Shown: piece after piece, positions 8,109-16,861 of the stretch
Layout: each line of letters begins with the position of its first letter
Numbering within the stretch: the stretch's first letter is position 1
NCBI GenBank assembly: GCA_045805805.1
Contig: JBJMKO010000144.1
Location: forward strand, 18,042 to 82,041
Reading direction: 5' to 3'
DNA: 64,000 nucleotides
From: VRUE01 sp045805805
Lineage (GTDB): Bacteria > Actinomycetota > Thermoleophilia > Solirubrobacterales > 70-9
Notes under the pieces: generated by a model
Seen by the model: only the letters and a program-made list of their open reading frames with translations
What the model was told of the DNA's origin: nothing
The model's database searches: none
Position numbers and translations under genes: made by a program

Positions 8109-8807
8109 ATGAGGCAGGGAAAGCGACTTCCGTCACCAGGGTTCGCGATCGCGGTGCTGGCACTGTTCATGACGCTCGGAGGCACCGTCTACGCAGCGCA
8201 GAAGGCGAAGATCAGCGGCCGTGCGATCAAGGTGAAGTCGCTGCCCGGCAACCGGCTGAAGCCGGGCACGATCGCGATCGACCGGCTCAGTCCAGCAGCG
8301 ATCTCCTCCCTCCACGCCCAGGGCTCGGGCCCGATCACGGGCGCCGAAATCGACGAGCTGAGCCTCGGCCAGGTCCCTGAGGCAGCCCACGCCGAGACAG
8401 CCAACACAGCCCTAAGCGCCGTGGAAGCCGAGACCGCCCTCAACGCCGTAAACGCGGTCAACGCCACCACCGTCAACGGCTACGAAGCGGGCTGCCTACC
8501 AGGCACCCAACCCTTCGCCGGAGCCTGCTGGCAAACCTCCGCCAGCGAAACAGCCCTAAACGCCCCAGCCGCTGCCACATCCTGCGCAACCCAAGGCGGC
8601 ACCCTCCCCGAACCCCTACAGCTCTCAGCCTTCGCCCAACAACCAGGAGTAATCCTCGACAAAGCTGACGAGTGGACTGGTGATATCACCAGTTACACCG
8701 CACCCGACCTCTACAGCGTCGGAACAGTCTCCGCGGCGGGAGTCGTCGCCTCGACATCATCAGCCAACACCAGAAAGTTCCGCTGCGTGATCCCACTGCT
8801 CACCTGA
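8109..8807 (+). CDS. Exported protein of unknown function
   Basis: A 232-residue protein with an N-terminal membrane/signal segment (GFAIAVLALFMTLGGTVYAA) of a kind found in many exported Solirubrobacterales proteins. Residues 95-125 are an Ala/Asn-rich quasi-repeat (AETANTAL, AVEAETALNAVNAVNATTVNG), followed by a Cys-containing C-terminal half (four Cys between about residues 127 and 162, plus one near the end) that could be a small disulfide-bonded domain. No enzymatic motif seen. The start has a GGGGGAG ribosome site. Function not recognised; a surface or spore-type structural role is possible. Confidence 0.7.
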   Translation: MRQGKRLPSPGFAIAVLALFMTLGGTVYAAQKAKISGRAIKVKSLPGNRLKPGTIAIDRLSPAAISSLHAQGSGPITGAEIDELSLGQVPEAAHAETANTALSAVEAETALNAVNAVNATTVNGYEAGCLPGTQPFAGACWQTSASETALNAPAAATSCATQGGTLPEPLQLSAFAQQPGVILDKADEWTGDITSYTAPDLYSVGTVSAAGVVASTSSANTRKFRCVIPLLT

Positions 8808-8835
8808 ACGCGCTTTTCGCGAGCCGCACAAGGCC

Positions 8836-8936
8836 GGCCCGGCAGGGGTGGAGCGTCTTGTACTTTTTCGCGAGCAACGCTTGAGCGCCAGCAATCCCGG
8901 CCTCTCGAAAAAGTTAAGCGGAACCCCTGCCGGGCC
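8836..8936. repeat. Palindromic element, TTTTTCG/CGAAAAA core family
   Basis: Inverted arms of 14 bp (8836-8849 and 8923-8936, perfect) enclose a core beginning TGGAGCGTCTTGTACTTTTT and ending CTCGAAAAAGTTAAGCGG. Near-identical cores occur at 33246-33362 and 40694-40805. It sits between the convergent genes ending at 8807 and 8947, where it could act as a bidirectional terminator. Confidence 0.9.
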
Positions 8937-8946
8937 AGCCTACGCT

Positions 8947-9657
8947 CTAGGTCTCAACCAACCCGCGCTCAAGCGCATAACGAACCAACTCAGCCCGACT
9001 AGAAAGCCTCAGCTTCTGCTGAATATGAGCCCGATGGCTCTCCACAGTACGAATGCTTATATAGAGCTGCTCGGCAACCTCGGCATTCGTATGCCCAAGA
9101 GCAATCAACCGCAGAACATCCCGCTCGCGCTCGCTCAGCTCATCCGCCTGGCGCGCGTCGACCCCGGCGGCAAGACGGGCGCCGAGCGCCGGCTGAAGAT
9201 AAGTGTCGCCTGCGGCCGCGCGGCGAACGGCCTGCACCAACTCGGCGTCCGCGGCCTCCTTCAGCACGTAGCCACGCACCCCCGTCTGCAGGGCGCGGCG
9301 AGCGAAGGCGGGCTCGTTCTGCATCGTCAAGACGACGATCTCGGTCTCGGGCGAGGCCTCCTGGATCTCCGGCACGGCGTCGAGGCTGGAGCGGCCGGGC
9401 ATGTTGAGGTCGAGGATCAGCACCGTCGGCTTGTGCCCGCGGACATAGCGGACCGCGGTATCGGCGTCACCGGCCTCGGCGACGACCTCGAAGCCGGCCT
9501 CGGCGTCGAGCAGCATGCGCAGGGCGTTGCGCATCACGGTGTGATCGTCGGCGAGGACGATCGTGATCGCGGCCGCGTCATCCGCGACGCTTAGAGCGGA
9601 TTCGGGGCTCACTGCGACGAGGTTAGCGGCACCAACGGAGCCGTGGCTCATGCTCAT
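8947..9657 (-). CDS. NarL/FixJ-type response regulator
   Basis: Transcription factor with an N-terminal receiver domain (ADDHTVMRN acidic pocket; phosphoacceptor Asp in LILDLNMPG; Lys in YVLKEA) and a C-terminal LuxR-type HTH (LSERERDVLRLIALGHTNAE, then SIRTVESHRAHIQQKL). ATG at 9657 is chosen; 9651 and 9708 are alternatives. It is transcribed divergently from a GAF-domain histidine kinase gene 141 bp away, its probable partner. Confidence 0.92.
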   Translation of the reverse strand: MSMSHGSVGAANLVAVSPESALSVADDAAAITIVLADDHTVMRNALRMLLDAEAGFEVVAEAGDADTAVRYVRGHKPTVLILDLNMPGRSSLDAVPEIQEASPETEIVVLTMQNEPAFARRALQTGVRGYVLKEAADAELVQAVRRAAAGDTYLQPALGARLAAGVDARQADELSERERDVLRLIALGHTNAEVAEQLYISIRTVESHRAHIQQKLRLSSRAELVRYALERGLVET

Positions 9658-9798
9658 GGAGCTATCTAAGCGCCCCCTGAGGCTTGCGCCATCGGGGTTT
9701 TCCCGCATCCTGGGTATAACAACAAGGTTTGAGTATCAAAGCGGTATCCCGGGTAAACGATTAACATGGGTTGCCTGGATAGTCGGAGGTGAGCTGAG

Positions 9799-11517
9799 GT
9801 GTCACAGGGGTACGACAGCGGCGCTCTCGATGAGCCCCGCCTGCGCGAGCTGATCGATGTCGGGCGCAGACTTGTCGCGGAGCTGGACCCGGAGATCGTC
9901 TTTCGCCGGGTGCTCGAGGTCGCCTGCGACCTGACTGGCGCCCGCTACGCGGCGCTCGGCGTGCTCGACGAGGACCGCCAGGAGCTGAAACGCTTCATCA
10001 CCCACGGCATCGACGAGGAGGCACGGCGCGCGATCGGCAACCTACCGCGCGGGCGCGGCGTCCTCGGCCTGCTGATCGAGCAGCCGCGGGCGCTGCACCT
10101 CAGCAACGTCGGCCACCATCCCCGCTCGTATGGCTTCCCGCCGGGCCACCCACCGATGGCCACCTTCCTCGGCGTCCCGGTGATGATCCGCGGCCACGCC
10201 TGGGGCAACCTCTACCTGACCGAGAAGGCCGGCGGCGAATTCGACGAGGCCGACGAGCAGTCGGCGGCGATCCTCGCCGAGTGGACCGCGATCGCGGTCG
10301 ACAACGCGCACCTCTACCGCAGCGTTCAGGGCCGCCGGGACGAGATGGAGCGGGCGGTCCACCGGCTCGAAGCGACCACCGAGATATCCCGCGCGGTCGG
10401 TGGCGAGACCGACCTCGAGCGAATCCTCGAGATCGTCGTCAAGCGCGGGCGGGCGCTGGTCGAAGCGCGCTCGCTGCTGATCCTGCTCCGCGAGGGGGAG
10501 GAGCTGGCGCTCACCTCGATGGCCGGCGAGCGCGAGCCCAGCGCGGGCGAGCCGCGGATCCCGATCCGCGGCTCGGTCCCGGGACAGGTCCTGGAGGCGC
10601 GAGAGCCGCGCCGCGTCCAAGACCTCGACCCGAGCCTGATGGCGCGACCCGCCAGCCCGGACACCGGCATAGCCGCACTGCTCGTGCCGCTTGTCTTCCG
10701 CGGCCAGACCCTCGGCATCCTGGTCGCACTCGATCCCCTCGGCCGCGATACGGGCTTCACCGACGAGGACGAGGAGATCCTCCTCTCCTTCGCCGCGAGC
10801 GCAGCGATCGCCGTCGCGACCGCCCAATCGGTTGCCGAAGACCGCACTCGCGACAGCATCGCCGCGGCCGAGCGCGAGCGCGGCCGCTGGGCGCGAGAGC
10901 TGCACGACGAGTCACTGCAGAGCATGGCCGGCTTGCGGGTGCTGCTTTCCGCCGCCCGCCGGGGCGACGCCGAGGAAGTCGACCGACTGCTCGTCCAGGG
11001 AATCGAGCAGGTCGACGGGGCGATCGCCGAGATGCGCCGCCTGATCGCCGACCTGCGCCCGACCACGCTCGACGAGCTCGGCCTCGGCGCCGCTCTGGAG
11101 GCGCTCGCCGAACGCCTCGCCGCGAGCGACATCGTCGAGGTCGAGATGAACGTCGATCTCGACGACCACTCCAGTGACGGAGGCGTCAGGCTGGCTCGCG
11201 AGATCGAGGACACCGTCTACAGGCTCGTTCAGGAGGCGCTCAACAACGTCGCCCGGCACGGGGAGACCGATCGCGCCAAGGTCGACGTGACCGAGGACGG
11301 CAAGATGTTGCGGGTGCGAGTCGCCGACAAGGGCAAGGGCTTCGACCCGCGGGTCAGGACGGAGGGCTTCGGCCTGACCGGGATGCGCGAACGCGTCACC
11401 CTGGCGGGCGGGACGCTGGAGGTGCAGAGCGGCCCCGACAAGGGCACGACGATCGTCGCCTCCGTCCCCGCCCGGCGCCGCAGCGAATCCGACGAACGGC
11501 TGAGTAGAACTGCCTGA
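9799..11517 (+). CDS. GAF-GAF sensor histidine kinase (DevS/NreB type)
   Basis: Soluble 572-residue kinase: two GAF domains (about residues 25-170 and 195-350), a HisKA_3 dimerisation helix with the phosphoacceptor His near residue 370 (RELHDESLQSMAGLR), and a HATPase domain (N-box EALNNVARHG near 475, then GKGFDPRVRTEGFGLTGMRE). GTG start at 9799. No membrane segment, so it senses a cytoplasmic signal (redox, gas or small ligand) through the GAF domains; no haem-ligand residue can be assigned by eye. Divergent from its likely response regulator. Its last codon and stop lie in the left arm of the palindrome at 11511. Confidence 0.92.
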   Translation: MSQGYDSGALDEPRLRELIDVGRRLVAELDPEIVFRRVLEVACDLTGARYAALGVLDEDRQELKRFITHGIDEEARRAIGNLPRGRGVLGLLIEQPRALHLSNVGHHPRSYGFPPGHPPMATFLGVPVMIRGHAWGNLYLTEKAGGEFDEADEQSAAILAEWTAIAVDNAHLYRSVQGRRDEMERAVHRLEATTEISRAVGGETDLERILEIVVKRGRALVEARSLLILLREGEELALTSMAGEREPSAGEPRIPIRGSVPGQVLEAREPRRVQDLDPSLMARPASPDTGIAALLVPLVFRGQTLGILVALDPLGRDTGFTDEDEEILLSFAASAAIAVATAQSVAEDRTRDSIAAAERERGRWARELHDESLQSMAGLRVLLSAARRGDAEEVDRLLVQGIEQVDGAIAEMRRLIADLRPTTLDELGLGAALEALAERLAASDIVEVEMNVDLDDHSSDGGVRLAREIEDTVYRLVQEALNNVARHGETDRAKVDVTEDGKMLRVRVADKGKGFDPRVRTEGFGLTGMRERVTLAGGTLEVQSGPDKGTTIVASVPARRRSESDERLSRTA

Positions 11518-11619
11518 GCGCCTGAGACCAAGCAGGTCAAGGACGCAGGGAGCGCCGCGTGCTCTGCACGCAAGCGACCGAGGACGCAGAGAGATGCGCC
11601 GGTTTCAGGCGCTCAGGCG
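11511..11619. repeat. Palindromic element joining two convergent stop codons
   Basis: Inverted arms of 19 bp (11511-11529 and 11601-11619, two G:T-type mismatches) around a 71-nt core with an internal repeat of GGACGCAG. The left arm includes the histidine kinase stop and the right arm includes the stop of the convergent TPR gene at mirror-image positions. Confidence 0.75.
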
Positions 11620-11981
11620 AGCATGGCCCGGTAGAAGCTGTAATCGCGGCGGTCGGGGCGCAGGTTGGAGGCGAGGGCCAGGTGGTGACGGGCACGCTCC
11701 GTCTCCCCGGTCTTGGCCAGCGCCCGGCCAAGGCAGAAGTGGGCGTAGTCGTTGACCTGCTGGCGCTCGACCACGGCTCCGAACTCGACCGCGGCGGCGG
11801 CGAAACGGCCGGAGCGGAAGTAGGCGCGCCCCAGCGCCTCGCGCACCGAGGCCTTCTCCGGGGCCCGCCGCGCTGCCTCCTCCAGTGGCGCCGCCGCCTC
11901 CTCGAAGTCCTCGTCCTCCAGCAGCTCGATCCCGCGCCGGTAGAGGGTGAAGGTCGAGTCGGGATGCGGCTGCGACGGCAT
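11613..11981 (-). CDS. TPR-repeat protein
   Basis: Small soluble protein of 122 aa built from about three tetratricopeptide repeats (LYRRGIELLEDEDFEEAAAP, then EALGRAYFRSGRFAAAAVEF, then FCLGRALAKTGETERARHHL). Such proteins act as protein-protein adaptors; no partner can be named. Convergent with the histidine kinase gene; upstream it is divergent from glnB. Confidence 0.75.
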   Translation of the reverse strand: MPSQPHPDSTFTLYRRGIELLEDEDFEEAAAPLEEAARRAPEKASVREALGRAYFRSGRFAAAAVEFGAVVERQQVNDYAHFCLGRALAKTGETERARHHLALASNLRPDRRDYSFYRAMLA

Positions 11982-12066
11982 CGATCAAGTGTAGGAGGCG
12001 GGCCTGCCCGGTTGACCCGTCTTCGTGAAGAACGGTAGGCTCGCGCGCAAGGATGGGGGGCGAGGG

Positions 12067-12420
12067 GTGAAACTGGTGATCGGCATCGTGCGCCCGGAGA
12101 AGGCGAACGACGTGCTGGAGTCGCTCTTCCGCGCCGAAGTGCGCGGCGTCTCGATGAGCCGCGTACAGGGGCACGGCGGCGAGCTGGAGCGGGTCGAGAC
12201 CTACCGCGGCACGACCGTGAAGATGGGGCTCTCCGACAAGGTCCGCTTCGAGATCGCGGTCTCCGACGACTTCGTGCAGGCCACGGTCGATGCCCTCTGC
12301 GAAGGAGCGCGAACCGGTGAGGTCGGCGACGGCAAGATCTTCGTCCTGCCCCTCGACCGGGCGGTGCGCATCCGCACCGGCGAGACCGACCATGGCGCGG
12401 TGACGCCGGTGGACGGGTGA
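12067..12420 (+). CDS. glnK: PII nitrogen regulatory protein
   Basis: PII-family regulator, 117 aa, GTG start at 12067. It should bind ATP/ADP and 2-oxoglutarate and block the ammonium channel encoded by the overlapping amtB gene (GTGA overlap). The T-loop region reads ETYRGTTVKMGLSDKVRFEI, where the position of the uridylylated/adenylylated Tyr51 of E. coli GlnB and actinobacterial GlnK is Val; the earlier Tyr of the loop is kept. The C-terminal GKIFVLPL and RIRTGE motifs (nucleotide binding) are intact. An upstream ATG at 12025 is possible but adds residues not expected in PII. Confidence 0.92.
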   Translation: MKLVIGIVRPEKANDVLESLFRAEVRGVSMSRVQGHGGELERVETYRGTTVKMGLSDKVRFEIAVSDDFVQATVDALCEGARTGEVGDGKIFVLPLDRAVRIRTGETDHGAVTPVDG

Positions 12421-13727
12421 GCGCGGTGACGGTCTTCGCCGCGGCGGCGCAGGTCGACACCGGGGACACGGCCTGGATGCTGATCGCGACGGCGCTGGTC
12501 CTGATGATGACCCCGGCCTTGGGCCTCTTCTACGCCGGCTTGGTGCGCTCGAAGAACACCCTCAACACCTTCATGATGTCGATCGCCGCGATCGCGATCG
12601 CGATGGTCACCTGGGCCCTGGTCGGCTACTCGCTCGCCTTCGACGGGGACGGCAGCCTGATCGGCGGCCTCGGCTACGTCGGCCTGCACGGCGTCGACTT
12701 CGTCCCCCGCGAAGGCACGACGATCCCCCACCTCGTCTTCATGGCCTTCCAGGCGACGTTCTGCATCATCACCACCGCCCTGATCTCCGGCGCGGTGGTC
12801 GAGCGGATGCGCTTCGGCGCCTTCCTCGTCTTCGCCGCACTGTGGTCGGTGCTGGTCTACGCGGTTCTCGCCCACTGGGCCTTTGGCGGCGGCTGGCTCG
12901 CCGCGGGCGGCACACTCGACTTTGCCGGGGGCGTGCCGGTGGAGATGGGCTCGGGCTTCTCCGCCCTGGCGGCGGCGCTGGTGGTCGGGACGCGCAAGGA
13001 CTACGGGCGCTTGGCGCTGCTGCCCCACAACGCGGTCTACGTACTGCTCGGCGCCGGCCTGCTCTGGTTCGGCTGGTTCGGCTTCAACGGCGGCAGCGGC
13101 TTCTCCACCGGCAACCCCAGCGTGCTCGCCTTCACCAACACGCTGCTGACGCCGGCCTGCGCGCTGCTCACCTGGTTCGTCCTCGACCTGATCCGCGGCC
13201 GCAAGGTGACCGCGATCGGCGCCGCCACCGCGATCATCGTCGGCTGCGTCTTGATCACCCCCGCGGGCGGCTTCGTCAGCCCCGGCTGGGCGATGGTGCT
13301 CGGCTTCCTCGGCGCGCTCCCCTGCTACGCGATGATCGTCTGGCGGCCGCGCACCCGCGTCGACGAGACGCTCGACGTGCTCGCCGCCCACGGCATCGCT
13401 GGCTTCACCGGCATCCTCTTCATCGGCTTCTTCGCCTCGGCTGCCTGGAACGGCGTCTCCGACGGCCTCTTCTACGGCAACGCCGCGCAGCTCGGCGACC
13501 AGGCCCTGGCAGCGCTCGCCGCCCCCGCCTACGCCTTCTGCATGACCTTCGCCCTGCTCAAGCTGATCGGCCTCTTCATGCCGCTGCGCGCCAGCGAGCA
13601 CGACGAGGCGATCGGCATGGACGTCGCCTACCACGGCGAGGAGGCCTACGTCACCGGCGAGGGTGCCGTTTTGGTGATGCCGGAGGACGGGGACGCGATC
13701 GAGGTCCCGGTCGCCGACCCGGCCTGA
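12417..13727 (+). CDS. amtB: Ammonium transporter AmtB
   Basis: Eleven-helix ammonium channel of 436 aa. The twin-histidine pore residues are recognisable in VLAHWAFGGGWLA and LAAHGIAGFTG, and the external gate region in HLVFMAFQATFCIITTAL. GTG start in a 4-bp overlap with the PII gene, the usual glnK-amtB arrangement. The C-terminal tail is short and ends with acidic residues (VMPEDGDAIEVPVADPA), unlike longer regulatory tails. Confidence 0.95.
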   Translation: MSAVTVFAAAAQVDTGDTAWMLIATALVLMMTPALGLFYAGLVRSKNTLNTFMMSIAAIAIAMVTWALVGYSLAFDGDGSLIGGLGYVGLHGVDFVPREGTTIPHLVFMAFQATFCIITTALISGAVVERMRFGAFLVFAALWSVLVYAVLAHWAFGGGWLAAGGTLDFAGGVPVEMGSGFSALAAALVVGTRKDYGRLALLPHNAVYVLLGAGLLWFGWFGFNGGSGFSTGNPSVLAFTNTLLTPACALLTWFVLDLIRGRKVTAIGAATAIIVGCVLITPAGGFVSPGWAMVLGFLGALPCYAMIVWRPRTRVDETLDVLAAHGIAGFTGILFIGFFASAAWNGVSDGLFYGNAAQLGDQALAALAAPAYAFCMTFALLKLIGLFMPLRASEHDEAIGMDVAYHGEEAYVTGEGAVLVMPEDGDAIEVPVADPA

Positions 13728-13967
13728 GCAGCCCGGCCAGCCGTTCCGGTGCGCCCACCCGTCGTAGTCGCGGCGCACCCCGATCCGGCTGGACGAGTGT
13801 ACGCGGATACCGCCAGTTGCAGGGCCAATTACGCGCAAACTGCTATGGTTGATAAGTCGGGCTTGGCGCATTCGCCACCCGAGAGGTTCCGTTCCCTCCG
13901 TGCGTTGCGTTGCATTTAGGGGTCGCTGGATCTCCCCTGAATCGCACATAGAAGGAGCAACAGAATC
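13728..13967. promoter_or_regulatory. Intergenic region with leader of the DEAD-box helicase gene
   Basis: 240 bases without a supported gene. A possible -10 hexamer TATGGT lies near 13842, leaving a leader of about 110 bases before the GTG at 13968; an AAGGAG ribosome site sits near 13952. Long leaders are common for RNA helicases that respond to cold, but no specific motif is recognised. Confidence 0.35.
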
Positions 13968-15176
13968 GTGTCATTTGCCGACCTCGGCATCTCCAAAGCC
14001 GTGGTGCGCGCGCTCGCCGAGCGCGACATCACCCAACCTTTCCCCGTCCAGCAGCTGGTCGTGCGCGACGCGCTCGCCGGCCACGACCTGCTCGTCCAGT
14101 CCCCGACCGGGTCCGGCAAGACGCTGGCATTCGGCATCCCGCTGGTCGACCGCGTCGAGCCCGACGAGGGGCGGCTCTCCGCCCTCGTGCTGGCTCCCAC
14201 CCGCGAGCTGGCAAGCCAGATCGTCGACGAGCTCGACTCGATCGCCCGCGCGCGGGGACTACATATCGCCGCCGTCTATGGCGGCGTCGGCTTCGGCCCG
14301 CAGACCAAGGCTGCCCGTCGCGCCGACATCGTCGTCGCGACGCCGGGACGGCTCGAGGACCTGATCGAGCGCGGCGTGATCTCGCTGGACCGGATCGACG
14401 TCCTCGTCCTCGACGAGGCCGACCGGATGCTCGACATGGGCTTCAAGCCGGCCGTCGCCCGAATCGTCGCCCAGACGCCGAAGCAGCGCCAGACGCTGTT
14501 CTTCTCGGCGACGCTGGAGGGCGCGACCGGCCAGCTCGCCGCCGCCTACACGCGCGAGCCACGCCGCCACACCCAGGCGGCACCGGAGCGCAACGAGGCC
14601 GAGATCGAACACCGCTTCGTCCACGTCGAGTCCCAGAGCGCCAAGCTCGACCACCTGGCCGGACAGCTGCGCGGGCCCGACGGGGGGCGCACGCTGGTCT
14701 TCGTCCGCACCAAGCGCGGCGCCGACCGGCTGGTCAAGCGGCTGCGCAGCCGCGAACTGGAGGCGGTCGCGATGCACGGCGACAAGAGCCAGGGCCAGCG
14801 CGAACGCGCCCTCGCCCGCTTCGAGCGCGGCGACGTCGAAGTCCTGGTCGCGACCGACGTGGCCGCCCGCGGGATCGACGTCGCCGACATCGCCCACGTG
14901 GTCAACTTCGACGTTCCCGGCGACCGCGACTCCTACGTGCACCGGGTCGGCCGCACCGGCCGCGCTGGGCGCAGCGGGGCCGGAACCAGCTTCGTGCTGA
15001 CCGACCAGGCCACCGAGATGCGCCGTATTGCCCGCGACCTCGGCCTTTCCCGGGAGTTCGATCAGAGCCTTGGGCACGTGGCTCGCGAGAAGCCGCCCGC
15101 GCAGCCGGGAGGAAAGGCGCCCTCGAAATCCGGGGGGAAGCGAAACCGGCGCAGGCGACGCAAGGTGCCCGCATGA
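13968..15176 (+). CDS. DEAD-box ATP-dependent RNA helicase (RhlE-like)
   Basis: RNA helicase of 402 aa with the full motif set: Q-motif region (ADLGISKAVV, then ITQPFPVQQ), motif I SPTGSGKT, motif Ia APTRELA, motif II DEAD in VLVLDEADRMLD, motif III SAT, and in domain 2 TDVAARGIDV and HRVGRTGRAG. The C-terminus is a short basic tail (KSGGKRNRRRRRKVPA) that probably adds RNA affinity. GTG start with an AAGGAG site. It overlaps the next gene by 4 bp. Confidence 0.95.
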   Translation: MSFADLGISKAVVRALAERDITQPFPVQQLVVRDALAGHDLLVQSPTGSGKTLAFGIPLVDRVEPDEGRLSALVLAPTRELASQIVDELDSIARARGLHIAAVYGGVGFGPQTKAARRADIVVATPGRLEDLIERGVISLDRIDVLVLDEADRMLDMGFKPAVARIVAQTPKQRQTLFFSATLEGATGQLAAAYTREPRRHTQAAPERNEAEIEHRFVHVESQSAKLDHLAGQLRGPDGGRTLVFVRTKRGADRLVKRLRSRELEAVAMHGDKSQGQRERALARFERGDVEVLVATDVAARGIDVADIAHVVNFDVPGDRDSYVHRVGRTGRAGRSGAGTSFVLTDQATEMRRIARDLGLSREFDQSLGHVAREKPPAQPGGKAPSKSGGKRNRRRRRKVPA

Positions 15177-15574
15177 GCCGGGCGCAAGAGATGGCCAAGA
15201 AGTGGACATGCGAGGGCTGCGGCGTGTCCGCCGGCCGCATCGACGGCGAGCCGGTGCCGCTGCCCGAGGTCTGGAGCAATTCTGCGGAGGGTCTCTTCTG
15301 TCTGATCTGCCGGCGCGAACGCGCCGCCGAGGCGGCGCTCGAATCGGCGCCCAGCGACAGTCCCGTCGACGCCCGCGCCAAGCTCCGCCGCGCCGCCCTG
15401 ATCGAGTTCGAGGTCAGCCGCACGCCCGACCATGCCGACGGCCAGATCGCCCGCGCCTGCCGCACCTCGGTCTCCGCGGTGACGCGGGCACGCCGCCGGC
15501 TGCAGCTGCCGGACCCGCCGCCGCCCTCGAAAGCCGCACGACGCGCTAAGCAACGAGCCACCGCGAGCCGATAA
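15173..15574 (+). CDS. Small zinc-ribbon/helix-turn-helix-like protein
   Basis: 133 aa, translationally coupled (ATGA) to the DEAD-box helicase. N-terminal CEGCG and, about 40 residues later, CLIC form a two-CxxC pattern consistent with a zinc ribbon. Residues 75-115 (RRAALIEFEVSRTPDHADGQ, then IARACRTSVSAVTRARRRL) look like a helix-turn-helix of the kind that recognises DNA. The tail is basic. Family not recognised; a helicase-linked nucleic-acid-binding regulator is the best reading. Confidence 0.6.
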   Translation: MSRAQEMAKKWTCEGCGVSAGRIDGEPVPLPEVWSNSAEGLFCLICRRERAAEAALESAPSDSPVDARAKLRRAALIEFEVSRTPDHADGQIARACRTSVSAVTRARRRLQLPDPPPPSKAARRAKQRATASR

Positions 15575-15595
15575 GGGGACCGTGGTGGCTTTCGC

Positions 15596-16462
15596 GTGCA
15601 GCTAGGGATCGCCCTCGCCGTTGTCGCGGCGCTGATGACGAACCTCGCCTCGCTGCTCAAGCACCGCGGCTGCCATCGCGCCGCTCCGGTCTGCATACGG
15701 AGCCCGCTGCGCAGCGCGCGAGGATTGGCCTCGTCGCCGTGGTTCGCGGCCGGGTGGGGCCTCGCGGCGGTTGCCTGGCTAGTTCATGTTGCCGCCCTCT
15801 CGATGGCGCCGATCTCGATCGTCCAGGCGGTGCTGGCCGGCGGCGCCGTCACCCTCGCGGCGATGGCGCAGCGCGTCTTCGGCGACCCGGTCGAGCGACG
15901 CCAATGGTTCGCGCTGCTGCTCGGCGGCTCCGGGCTCGCCCTGCTCGTCCTCACCGTCCCCCACTTCAGCGGCAGCCACTCCGGCTTCTCGATCGGCGCG
16001 ATGCTCGGCTTCGAGGGCGGGCTGGCGCTGCTTGCCGCGGGGCTCGTCACCGGTCACCGCTCCGGGCGCCTCGCCCGCCACGGCGGTGTCCTGCTCGCGG
16101 CGATCGCGGGAACCCTCTTCGCCCTCGCCGGCATCGCGGTCAAGGGCCTGCTCGGAGCCGGGGACGTCTCGATCGAGGTAATCGCACCCTGGATCCTGCT
16201 CATCCTGCTGGCCGGAATCCTCGCCCAGTACGCGGCCGCCGCCGGCCTACAACGCGGCGGCGCGATCGAGACGATCGGGCTGATGGGTCTGGTCGCAAAC
16301 GCCGCGCAGATCGTCGGCGGCGTGCTCGTCTTCGGCGACCCGCTCTCCACCGACCCGCTCGGCCTGACCCTGCAGGCCGCCGCGTTCGCGATGGTCTGCA
16401 CCTCGGCCCTGCTGATCCCGGCGCGGATCGACAACGCGAAGTCCCTGGCTGTCGCGACCTGA
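15596..16462 (+). CDS. DMT-superfamily membrane transporter
   Basis: 288-aa protein with about nine to ten hydrophobic helices arranged in two halves, resembling EamA/NIPA-like drug-metabolite transporters (SMAPISIVQAVLAGGAVTLA in the first half, GLMGLVANAAQIVGGVLVFG in the second). GTG start at 15596. Substrate unknown. It lies 21 bp after the preceding small gene on the same strand. Confidence 0.75.
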   Translation: MQLGIALAVVAALMTNLASLLKHRGCHRAAPVCIRSPLRSARGLASSPWFAAGWGLAAVAWLVHVAALSMAPISIVQAVLAGGAVTLAAMAQRVFGDPVERRQWFALLLGGSGLALLVLTVPHFSGSHSGFSIGAMLGFEGGLALLAAGLVTGHRSGRLARHGGVLLAAIAGTLFALAGIAVKGLLGAGDVSIEVIAPWILLILLAGILAQYAAAAGLQRGGAIETIGLMGLVANAAQIVGGVLVFGDPLSTDPLGLTLQAAAFAMVCTSALLIPARIDNAKSLAVAT

Positions 16463-16494
16463 ACAGCAGACCGCGCTCTGACACAACCGCGACG

Positions 16495-16794
16495 CTACTC
16501 GCCAGGCTTCTTCGCGGTCTTGCCGGGCAGCAGAGTGAAAGCGGCGACCATCTCCGAGCCGATCACGAGGTCCTCCCCGTGGGAGTCGAGGCTGACCTTG
16601 CCGTGCGGCCCGGGCGGGATGGCGGGATCTCCCTCGACGAGGAGGGCGTCCACCCGGTGTCCGGTGGTCGCCTCGACCCTGACCGGGATGTCCCCGTCCC
16701 GCTCGTCCCGAATTCCGGAAAGGACGTCGTGGAACCAGGAGGGCGGCTCCGAAGGAGGGCGCTCGTAGCGAGTTCCGATCTCAAAGGCAGTCAT
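16495..16794 (-). CDS. Hypothetical protein
   Basis: 99-aa soluble protein without a recognised domain. Gly/Asp-rich strands (GHRVDALLVEGDPAIPPGPH) suggest a small beta fold. Stand-alone on the minus strand between the DMT transporter and a truncated regulator gene. Codon use is like its neighbours, which supports coding. Confidence 0.5.
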   Translation of the reverse strand: MTAFEIGTRYERPPSEPPSWFHDVLSGIRDERDGDIPVRVEATTGHRVDALLVEGDPAIPPGPHGKVSLDSHGEDLVIGSEMVAAFTLLPGKTAKKPGE

Positions 16795-16861
16795 TGCCTT
16801 GGCAATCTACCCATGCCGGCCAGGCTGGGTCGACAGTCCGCCCTGCGGTTAAGGTGAACGC

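Noticed and set aside
12201..13949. 582-codon open frame on the minus strand
   Set aside because: Antisense to amtB and glnK; the translation is low-complexity (Glu/Arg/Gly/Asp rich) with no domain.
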